DNA from: Candidatus Cloacimonadota bacterium | Lineage (GTDB): Bacteria > Cloacimonadota > Cloacimonadia > Cloacimonadales > TCS61 | Direction of reading: 5' to 3' | Assembly (NCBI GenBank): GCA_027064945.1 | Contig: JAMOPB010000264.1 | Span: forward strand, 1 to 11,188 | DNA length: 11,188 bases | Part shown: positions 6,818-11,188 of the stretch, piece by piece | Layout: the number at the start of each line of letters is the position of its first letter | Numbering within the stretch: the stretch's first letter is position 1 | Translations under genes and position numbers: made by a program | Notes under the pieces: model-generated | The model's database searches: none | What the model was told of the DNA's origin: nothing | What the model saw: only the letters and a program-made list of their open reading frames with translations

Positions 6818-7375
6818 TTACCAAGTTAGGCCGCCAGTTGCGTCCGTAATTGACTTGGATAAATCTGTTGATGCTTTGATATTTACATTCCCATCTGCAT
6901 CGGATGGTGATAATTTGAATGTGAATGTTCCTTTCCATTCTTCTTCTGCACTAAATTCTGTGTCGAAGTTAATCGCAGACACATCGTTAAATGCCTTCCA
7001 ATAGAAATTTCCATCCCCGTCAAACACTTGTATTGCAATCATACCAACTTTGAATGCTGGCCCAGAACCATCTGCGGTGATAAGGTCCCCATTTTCAATT
7101 TTTGTAAAATCTAACACTTGATCCCCAAATCTCATTACAATATCAAAGGAAATCTCTTTTTGACTTCTAGGTTTAATTCTTGTAATGTTACCGTGAATAC
7201 CTGTGTCTGAAAACACCGGCACTGATTCTGTGTCTTTCTCCCCACCACTTTCATCGAAATTTGATATATATGATTGAAATTCTTTAGCGTTTTCTGCTAA
7301 ATCTGCTCCGTCTGTACTTTTTGGCCCAAACCAAATATTTACTCTATCTGCACTAAGTGCGTCTCCTGTTGCCAT
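6818..7375 (-). CDS. Major tail tube protein
   Basis: A 185-residue protein, ATG at 7375 (MATGDALSADRVNIWFG), 14 bases after the previous stop. It is rich in beta strands, Gly, Asp and Thr and ends with SKSITDATGGLTW. Phrases such as SQKEISFDIVMRFG (71-84), VGMIAIQVFDGDGNFYWKAF (110-129) and AINFDTEFSAEEEWKGTFTF (133-152) match gpV-type tube proteins, where a beta-sandwich hexamer stacks to form the tail tube and an EW-GTF strand lies near the end. Length and place (after terminator and connector genes, before chaperones) fit. No sheath gene is adjacent, so a non-contractile tail is expected. The ATG has no clear ribosome site but sits behind an AT-rich stretch. Confidence 0.85.
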   Translation of the reverse strand: MATGDALSADRVNIWFGPKSTDGADLAENAKEFQSYISNFDESGGEKDTESVPVFSDTGIHGNITRIKPRSQKEISFDIVMRFGDQVLDFTKIENGDLITADGSGPAFKVGMIAIQVFDGDGNFYWKAFNDVSAINFDTEFSAEEEWKGTFTFKLSPSDADGNVNIKASTDLSKSITDATGGLTW

Positions 7376-7389
7376 TTGTTATTATATTA

Positions 7390-7803
7390 TTATTTACTTT
7401 TCAATATTTTTTTCGCTTCTCTCTGAGCTTGTTCGCTCAATAATTTTGGAATACGCCTCATATACTGTCCAGCATATGATGGATGCTCCACATTATTATA
7501 TACATGACGTTTACCATCTGCATTTTTTGTGGACGCAGATATACCTGCCATCCATAAATGATATGGCCTATTACGACCATCAGGATTATTAGGCAAAGAT
7601 TGTCTAATAACCCCACTCATTTTTAATGTGGAATATGTAAATGCATTAGCAAGCGCCCCAGTCTTACGAGGAATTTTTGGCTTAACCTTATAGTACACAG
7701 CTTTAATTGTGTCTGGCGCCAATTTTGTATTCATACTAACAGTAATATCCCTCAATTTTGATGTGACCTTTACTGCCCCTCTAACTTTAACATTTATTCT
7801 CAT
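7390..7803 (-). CDS. HK97 gp10-like head-tail/tail completion protein
   Basis: A 137-residue protein whose ATG (7803) overlaps the previous stop as ATGA, so it is probably translationally coupled. It is strongly basic. Residues 38-55 read YKVKPKIPRKTGALANAF, the hallmark of the HK97 gp10-like family (a 'P-x-x-TG-x-L' segment). PYHLWMAGI (80-88), the glycine-containing middle and the amphipathic helix near the end (KLLSEQAQREAKKILKSK) also fit. Family members sit at the neck or tail completion region and are needed to form infectious particles. Order differs slightly from the common layout in that the tail-terminator-like gene comes before it. Confidence 0.75.
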   Translation of the reverse strand: MRINVKVRGAVKVTSKLRDITVSMNTKLAPDTIKAVYYKVKPKIPRKTGALANAFTYSTLKMSGVIRQSLPNNPDGRNRPYHLWMAGISASTKNADGKRHVYNNVEHPSYAGQYMRRIPKLLSEQAQREAKKILKSK

Positions 7804-8213
7804 CTTTTAAACGAAAATCCAATTGGTATTGTCATGATATTGGCAGTAACTCCACCAATCTCAAAGGAACCAACATTTCCATCTCCAGCATGAACATTTT
7901 GTACTGATAGTTGCCCCAAATTGCTAAAAATTGCATGTTCCACATCATCGTACAATTCAACGACATCTTTTGTTTTCTTTGCAATTACTTCGATTTCAAG
8001 ATCTCCACTCCTGTCATATGCCCCTGATTCTACACCGAATGCCAATCGTGACCTCGGTAATGTAGGAGGGTGGATAACAATTTGTGGCAGTTGTGTCTCG
8101 TCGTCAACATAAGAATTGGTAACCTTTACTCCAGTTGTAGTAAGATTATTCTTAATAACTGCATAAAATTCTTTAAAGATGTCGGCTCTTGCCGTATTTG
8201 TAGATATTGCCAT
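7800..8213 (-). CDS. Tail terminator-like protein
   Basis: A 137-residue protein, ATG at 8213. Helical opening (RADIFKEFYAVIKNNL), then LPQIVIHPPTLPRSRLAFGV (42-61), GDLEIEVIAKKTKDVVELYD (70-89) and a C-terminal strand pair (ANIMTIPIGFSFK). This order of helix, strand with 'P.IVI', strand 'EIEVIA' and helix with 'V-E-x-A-I' matches lambda gpU / SPP1 gp17-type terminators, which cap the tube and join it to the head. The stop TGA overlaps the next start. A GGAG lies 20 bases upstream of the ATG, too far for a normal ribosome site, and within a small hairpin (8233-8245). Confidence 0.7.
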   Translation of the reverse strand: MAISTNTARADIFKEFYAVIKNNLTTTGVKVTNSYVDDETQLPQIVIHPPTLPRSRLAFGVESGAYDRSGDLEIEVIAKKTKDVVELYDDVEHAIFSNLGQLSVQNVHAGDGNVGSFEIGGVTANIMTIPIGFSFKR

Positions 8214-8232
8214 TTTAGACGCTTTATTTTAT

Positions 8233-8245
8233 ACTCCTCTGGAGT
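8233..8245 (-). other. Small hairpin in the gap before the tail terminator gene
   Basis: ACTCC (8233-8237), TCT, GGAGT (8241-8245) is a perfect inverted repeat directly after the head-closure stop codon (TAA at 8246-8248). On the minus-strand RNA the GGAG of the second arm would be paired. It might modulate translation of the terminator gene or be chance; the stem has only 5 pairs. Confidence 0.2.
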
Positions 8246-8608
8246 TTATTTAGATCCTAATTGCATATTGTATGCAACCACAATATTGGACACTTTTAGC
8301 ACCTCAATATTCATAATGTTGTATTCTGTTCCATCGATAATGATGGTGTAATCATCAGCAACTGTTTCGTCCCCATTGACCAATAAAGTCAAAGTGGCAC
8401 TTGCAGTTCGCCCTGCAGATGTTAATGAAGATGTAGTATCATAATAGATATCTGTAACTCCAATTGTATTCACATCTGTGCTCCCACTAAATATAGGCTC
8501 GCCCCATTCATCGTAAGTTTTGGTCCCAGGTGTTCGGATAATAATGTCATTGCCATATTCTGTGATCACGCTTGTAATCTTCTTCTTTACTGCAGGTATT
8601 GATACCAT
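8246..8608 (-). CDS. Head-closure (head-tail stopper) protein
   Basis: A 120-residue protein, ATG at 8608, 4 bases after the adaptor stop, with a GGTGAGG ribosome site about 9 bases upstream. It is beta-rich with a short N-terminal helix (AVKKKITSVITEYGNDIIIR). Features expected for stopper proteins (SPP1 gp16/HK97 gp7-type): opening 'GNDIIIRTPG' strand, a 'YDEWGEPIF' turn (32-40), a long loop rich in Ser/Thr (56-70), then 'DYTIIIDGTEYNIMNIEVLK' (85-104) where an 'I-D-G-x-x-Y-x-I' strand pair is typical. Such proteins close the portal channel after DNA packaging. Gene order directly after the adaptor strongly agrees. Confidence 0.75.
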   Translation of the reverse strand: MVSIPAVKKKITSVITEYGNDIIIRTPGTKTYDEWGEPIFSGSTDVNTIGVTDIYYDTTSSLTSAGRTASATLTLLVNGDETVADDYTIIIDGTEYNIMNIEVLKVSNIVVAYNMQLGSK

Positions 8609-8612
8609 TGTC

Positions 8613-9155
8613 TTACCTCACCAAATTACGAACACGTTGTTCGTATTTTTTTACATCTGTGTCCAAATTGACAACTGTCGATAACCCAACGCCAGTAGAT
8701 AAGGAAATTGGGCCCACACTAATACTTTCGGTATTATCAGCGCCAGAACTGCCACCTTGAATAACCTTTTGTAATGTATATAATGTTGTCAACATTTTTA
8801 CAGCAACTGGAGGTGTAGTGTAACCATAATCATATGTAATAGTGACAGGGACCTTTTTATCAAGTTTGATAAAATCTCTGTCAACCATAGTATATGAAAC
8901 ATCATTACCGTTATTATCGACAACAGATGTTATGGAAAGTACCGGAACACGCTCTAGTAACTCTTCGTTGATAGGGTTTTCTATATATTGAGTATGTCCA
9001 ACAGTTGTACCAAATGTTTGCCCTGTAAGCTCGTCAATTTCTGCCGAGGACAAAGAAATCAATAGATTAATTTGTGCATCTGTAGGGTCAGTTGTGGCGT
9101 CAAATGTAGAACGCGTATAATTTTGGAAAAATTCCAAATCAATATAATCAACCAT
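8613..9155 (-). CDS. Head-tail adaptor (connector) protein
   Basis: A 180-residue protein starting at ATG 9155 under its own promoter. Helical N-terminus with DLEFFQNYTR (6-15) and DAQINLLISLSSAEIDELTG (26-45), a beta middle, VTITYDYGYTTPPVAVKML (104-122) and SISVGPISLS (144-153). The 'V-T-Y-x-x-GY-x-x-x-P-x-x-V' phrase before a helix and the 'S-x-x-VG-x-x-S' strand are typical of gp6/SPP1 gp15-type adaptors that dock under the portal ring. The predicted RNA start lies 0-2 bases before the ATG, so the message is probably leaderless. This makes it the first gene of the long connector-tail transcript running to about 1738. Confidence 0.8.
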   Translation of the reverse strand: MVDYIDLEFFQNYTRSTFDATTDPTDAQINLLISLSSAEIDELTGQTFGTTVGHTQYIENPINEELLERVPVLSITSVVDNNGNDVSYTMVDRDFIKLDKKVPVTITYDYGYTTPPVAVKMLTTLYTLQKVIQGGSSGADNTESISVGPISLSTGVGLSTVVNLDTDVKKYEQRVRNLVR

Positions 9156-9160
9156 AATTA

Positions 9161-9197
9161 TATATTATGGTATAAATCCTTTATAAACCTTTCGGTT
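9161..9197 (-). promoter_or_regulatory. Archaeal BRE/TATA promoter with CCATAATATA element (connector-tail operon)
   Basis: Minus strand: AACCGAAAGG (9197-9188), TTTATAAA (9187-9180), 9 bases, CCATAATATA (9170-9161). Predicted RNA start about 9157, next to ATG 9155-9153, so a leaderless transcript. CCATAAT (9170-9164) is also the left arm of a perfect inverted repeat with ATTATGG (9158-9152); the right arm includes the start codon. Confidence 0.88.
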
Positions 9198-9206
9198 ATT
9201 TAGAAT

Positions 9207-9260
9207 AAAAATTGTAAATATTGTTAGTTTTTTATAAAATTAAGGAAATATTTAATTTCC
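9207..9260 (-). terminator. Probable terminator of the major capsid gene
   Basis: On the minus strand GGAAAT (9260-9255), 5 bases, ATTTCC (9249-9244) form a hairpin around the capsid TAA stop (9254-9252). It is followed by TTAATTTT and, further on, CAATTTTTATT (TTTTT at 9211-9207). Archaeal termination mainly uses T-tracts, so the two T-rich runs are the better evidence. Its place before the next promoter fits a separate capsid transcript. Confidence 0.45.
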
Positions 9261-10112
9261 TGTGAATGTAGATTTTCTACATGATTCAGCTCTGTCTAAT
9301 CCCATTCCGAATCTTGCTTCTACTGCGAATTTAACATATAAGTCTGAGATGTTATCTCTTCCGTTAGTTAATGTGTAAGGCATTCTTTCATAGAATTTAA
9401 CTGCATCTCTTGCTAAGTAAACTACTACATTAGCAGGAACATAAGTTGTTTCGATAACAGTTGCCCCAAATAATGAACCCACAGCATTATTTCTTAAAAA
9501 ATTGTTGTCCCCAATAGTATTAGCAGGTAACATTTCATCTGCAAAAGTTTGAACTGTTTCAGGGTGCATTAACATATATAATGTTTTAACGTTGTCTACC
9601 CTTTGAGCAGTAACACCTTTTCTTAATTCAACAATTGAAATATCAGTATTGGAAGCAGCAGTAATTACGTCTGCACCAGTTTGAATCAATGTTGAGAATA
9701 TAGTATTTTCTCTTTCTGCTAAATTTTGTGCTAATGAAGATAAAATGTTTGGCACTACGAAACCTTCTTGATCTCTTAAAATGTCAACTTTTTCAGCAAC
9801 ATATCCTGCAAAATGATCTGCGGATACACTTAATTCTTCAGTACCATATTCAACTTGATTCATTTCTAAATCGTTGTTTGCAACGTCGTATCTGTCAGCA
9901 GCTGTTGTTGTGATACCTTTGGATCTAGTCCATCTTAATACTTTATCGTAGCCTTGTCCATATTGTTTTACCATTTGAACAGCGCCAACTAAATTTCTAG
10001 AGATTGATTCTTCATAGATTAAATCTTGAAGTTGATTTTCCCAGAATTCTCTCACTGAAGAAATAATTCCAGCATCTCCGCTTTTTATTGTTTTTGTTAC
10101 ATCTGTAGCCAT
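9252..10112 (-). CDS. Major capsid protein, HK97 fold
   Basis: I choose the ATG at 10112 (MATDVTKTIKSGDAG, 286 residues). An in-frame TTG at 10148 would add 12 residues (MRARSRLINQIQ) but is a poor start. HK97-fold landmarks: N-arm/E-loop region (about 45-100), long spine helix SSLAQNLAERENTIFSTLIQ (125-144), a P-domain strand LYMLMHPETVQTF (178-190), A-domain phrase NNAVGSLFGATVIETTYVP (208-226) and C-terminal DLYVKFAVEARFGMGL (257-272). There is no 100-residue N-terminal delta domain, so assembly should rely on a separate scaffold, perhaps 10552-10196. Lys residues exist but crosslinking cannot be judged. It has its own promoter (10159-10195) and probable terminator, as expected for the most abundant virion protein. 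Confidence 0.88.
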   Translation of the reverse strand: MATDVTKTIKSGDAGIISSVREFWENQLQDLIYEESISRNLVGAVQMVKQYGQGYDKVLRWTRSKGITTTAADRYDVANNDLEMNQVEYGTEELSVSADHFAGYVAEKVDILRDQEGFVVPNILSSLAQNLAERENTIFSTLIQTGADVITAASNTDISIVELRKGVTAQRVDNVKTLYMLMHPETVQTFADEMLPANTIGDNNFLRNNAVGSLFGATVIETTYVPANVVVYLARDAVKFYERMPYTLTNGRDNISDLYVKFAVEARFGMGLDRAESCRKSTFTGN

Positions 10113-10122
10113 TTGTATTTGA

Positions 10123-10152
10123 TTAATCAGTCGTGAGCGAGCTCGCAACCAT
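10123..10152 (-). CDS. Possible 9-codon leader mini-ORF upstream of the major capsid gene
   Basis: ATG at 10152 opens MVASSLTTD and stops with TAA at 10123-10125, 10 bases before the capsid ATG and in another frame. The predicted RNA start is about 10155, so this ATG stands where a leaderless start would be, and the surrounding ATTATGG matches the sequence at the adaptor start (9158-9152). The 10-base palindrome GCGAGCTCGC (10137-10146) lies inside it. It may be a regulatory leader or a relic start. Confidence 0.3.
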   Translation of the reverse strand: MVASSLTTD

Positions 10153-10158
10153 AATATA

Positions 10159-10195
10159 TACTATTGTACAGGTTTCTTTTATAAATGTTTCGGTT
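10159..10195 (-). promoter_or_regulatory. Archaeal BRE/TATA promoter of the major capsid gene (variant copy)
   Basis: Minus strand: AACCGAAACA (10195-10186), TTTATAAA (10185-10178), 9 bases, TACAATAGTA (10168-10159), then TATATTATGG. Compared with the other three promoters it differs at two bases of the 18-base BRE/TATA block, and the downstream element is diverged. The BRE begins directly after the TAA stop of the scaffold-like gene. Predicted RNA start near 10155. Confidence 0.8.
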
Positions 10196-10552
10196 TTATT
10201 GGGCAAAAACGTCAGGCATTGAAGCTTTTAAATACATAGTATCGTATTTTACTTTATCTTTTTCGTATTCTTCTTTAGTCAAACCAGCAGATTCTTCAGC
10301 AGGTTTAGCTGCAGTTGAGGCTCTCAATGAAATTTCGTCCAACTTTTTCTCAAAAGATTCTTGCATTGCAGCTTTTTCTTTTTCTAATGTTTCAAGCCTT
10401 TTATGTAATTCATTCTTTTTAGCTTCTTCTTCTGCAGCCAGTCTTTCTTCTTCTGCTTTTTTATATTTTTCCAATTCTGCTTCTAATGCAGCAGCTTTTT
10501 CTTTAATAATATCTGCTTCTGCAGCTGATGTATCTATTTCAGATTTACTCAT
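10196..10552 (-). CDS. Coiled-coil protein, scaffold candidate
   Basis: A 118-residue protein, ATG at 10552, overlapping the previous gene by 8 bases (ATGAGTAA). Residues 10-75 are almost only Glu, Lys, Ala and Leu and should form a long coiled coil. An alanine/proline linker (79-90) and a charged C-terminal helix (LTKEEYEKDKVKYDTMYLKA, 91-110) follow. Small, highly charged, helical proteins directly upstream of the capsid gene are typical scaffolds, with the C-terminal helix contacting the capsid protein. The capsid protein here lacks an N-terminal delta domain, which supports the assignment. No protease motif is seen, so processing would need an upstream gene outside the window. Low-complexity sequence makes homology weak evidence. 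Confidence 0.6.
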   Translation of the reverse strand: MSKSEIDTSAAEADIIKEKAAALEAELEKYKKAEEERLAAEEEAKKNELHKRLETLEKEKAAMQESFEKKLDEISLRASTAAKPAEESAGLTKEEYEKDKVKYDTMYLKASMPDVFAQ

Positions 10553-10799
10553 TTTTCATTTTCCCCATATTTTTTCCTTTGTTGGCAGAAATTCCTTTAC
10601 CTGAACCATCTTTTTTCTTAGATGGAACTGGCGCATCTTCGCCGTTGAACAATTTCATCATTTTACCAAGTCCAATTTTTGTCATTGGTCTAATTTTTGC
10701 TTTTGATTGTAAAAAATATTCTTCTTTACCTGATTTGTAACATTTGTATCCAAATTCCCCTAAAATTCTCTTAACTTCCTCTGCTGTAAATTTACTCAT
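10545..10799 (-). CDS. Small basic protein of unknown function
   Basis: An 84-residue protein, ATG at 10799, overlapping the previous gene by 8 bases and the next by 8 bases, each time with the identical overlap ATGAGTAA. GAGG lies 12 bases upstream of the start. Residues 5-32 look like a compact helix-strand unit (TAEEVKRILGEFGYKCYKSG then EEYFL). The second half is Lys/Gly-rich and probably disordered (KKKDGSGKGISANKGKNMGK). A basic disordered tail suggests nucleic-acid or capsid-interior binding, but this is only inference. I recognise no family. It sits in a three-gene unit ahead of the capsid gene, so it may be a minor head protein, decoration or assembly factor. Confidence 0.6.
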   Translation of the reverse strand: MSKFTAEEVKRILGEFGYKCYKSGKEEYFLQSKAKIRPMTKIGLGKMMKLFNGEDAPVPSKKKDGSGKGISANKGKNMGKMKNE

Positions 10800-11076
10800 T
10801 TTCTTTGTTTTCCTCTAATTCTTTTACTTGTTCAAGTGCCCCTTCATATTCTCCAGTCAATTGTATGATTGATATTCTTACTGAATCAATAACATTTTGC
10901 CTAATTGTTTCTACATATGTGGGAGTTTGTGTATATTGTGCACCATTTTCGTCTAAAAAATCATGAACATTGGCAATTTTTAAAAATTCCAATCTTTTTT
11001 TCATAGTGTCCAATTGGCTTTTTTTAATTTCCACCAATTCTTTTGATAATTCTAATAATTTTTCTTGCTTATTCAT
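10792..11076 (-). CDS. Small helical protein of unknown function
   Basis: A 94-residue protein, ATG at 11076, first gene after the promoter at 11111-11147, with a leader of about 31 bases and no ribosome site (GCCCTCAAGCTAGCAA precedes the ATG). Residues 1-35 (MNKQEKLLELSKELVEIKKS and on) and 55-94 (ETIRQNVIDSVRISIIQLTG, then EYEGALEQVKELEENKENE) are amphipathic and likely coiled coils, joined by a short aromatic/polar linker (HDFLDENGAQYTQTPTYV). No known family is recognised. Position before the scaffold-like gene suggests a head-assembly or minor structural role. The last codons (AAT GAG TAA) contain the start of the next gene. Confidence 0.6.
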   Translation of the reverse strand: MNKQEKLLELSKELVEIKKSQLDTMKKRLEFLKIANVHDFLDENGAQYTQTPTYVETIRQNVIDSVRISIIQLTGEYEGALEQVKELEENKENE

Positions 11077-11110
11077 TTGCTAGCTTGAGGGCAATAAAAT
11101 TTAACCCTAT

Positions 11111-11147
11111 TATATTATGGTTTTCTACATTTATAAACCTTTCGGTT
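11111..11147 (-). promoter_or_regulatory. Archaeal BRE/TATA promoter with CCATAATATA element (three-gene unit)
   Basis: Minus strand: AACCGAAAGG (11147-11138), TTTATAAA (11137-11130), 9 bases, CCATAATATA (11120-11111). Predicted RNA start near 11107, about 31 bases before ATG 11076. The 18-base BRE/TATA block is identical to those at 1662-1679 and 9180-9197. Confidence 0.85.
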
Positions 11148-11187
11148 ATTTTACCCAATATTTACTAATTTTCCGTATTTTTTGGTC
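11146..11187 (-). CDS. Possible 3' end of an upstream gene
   Basis: From the right edge a minus-strand frame reads DQKIRKISKYWVK and stops with TAA (11148-11146) that overlaps the first bases of the promoter BRE. The scaffold-like gene ends at the capsid promoter in nearly the same way. However, the other two frames are also open at the edge (ending at 11151-11153 and 11165-11167), so the frame is a guess. Confidence 0.25.
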   Translation of the reverse strand, partial: DQKIRKISKYWVK

Positions 11188-11188
11188 T

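Noticed and set aside
8222..8229. TATAAAAT as a TATA box before the tail terminator gene
   Set aside because: No BRE upstream, and the RNA start would fall after the ATG at 8213.
10113..10148. TTG start extending the capsid protein by 12 residues
   Set aside because: The added MRARSRLINQIQ is unlike capsid N-termini, and an ATG in frame follows. Kept only as a possibility for proteomic testing.
10185..10604. 139-residue plus-strand frame
   Set aside because: It is antisense to the coiled-coil gene; its Ser/Ala/Phe-rich content mirrors Glu/Lys/Ala codons. No promoter or ribosome site.
1..11188. CRISPR arrays, tRNA or rRNA genes, insertion sequences, integrase or attachment sites
   Set aside because: I found no regularly spaced repeats, cloverleaf-like segments, transposase frames or terminal repeats by reading both strands.

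Overview
The window is the head-completion and tail module of a tailed virus (Caudoviricetes, HK97 capsid lineage), or of a provirus of that type. Every supported gene reads on the minus strand, so transcription runs from the right edge (11188) to the left edge (1). Functions were assigned from protein composition, recognisable family patterns and gene order; no database search was possible.

The host is most likely archaeal. Four intergenic sites carry an archaeal promoter: a BRE/TATA unit AACCGAAAGGTTTATAAA, identical over 18 bases at three sites and changed at 2 bases at the fourth. The spacing puts the predicted RNA start right at one start codon (leaderless gene at 9155). GGTGA/GAGG-type ribosome sites occur at some starts and are missing at many others, also an archaeal pattern. 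The particular host (DPANN, thaumarchaeal, methanogen, Asgard or other) cannot be decided from this stretch.

Layout, in transcription order. (1) 11188-11149: possible tail end of an upstream gene. (2) 11076-10196: promoter and three small overlapping genes: a helical protein, a basic lysine/glycine-rich protein and a coiled-coil scaffold candidate. (3) 10112-9252: major capsid protein with its own promoter, a short leader with a 9-codon mini-ORF, and a probable terminator. (4) 9155-6818: head-tail adaptor, head-closure, tail-terminator and gp10-like proteins, then the major tail tube protein. (5) 6805-4430: an unknown gene, two tail-assembly-chaperone-like genes and a 524-residue tape measure protein. 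(6) 4428-1738: distal tail/baseplate, hub, small baseplate and a tryptophan-glycine-containing tail-tip protein. (7) 1591-155: a tail fibre/adhesin candidate with an internally duplicated domain, under its own promoter. (8) 150-1: 5' part of a GC-rich gene running off the window.

No sheath gene lies beside the tube gene, so the virion should be siphovirus-like. The most interesting signal is the compound promoter: after BRE/TATA and exactly 9 bases comes CCATAATATA (three of four sites), part of an inverted repeat CCATAAT-N5-ATTATGG at the adaptor promoter. This looks like a virus-specific late promoter or operator. No stretch over 300 bases lacks a gene; the gaps (1592-1737, 9156-9251, 10113-10195, 11077-11148) hold the promoters, mini-ORFs and probable terminators.
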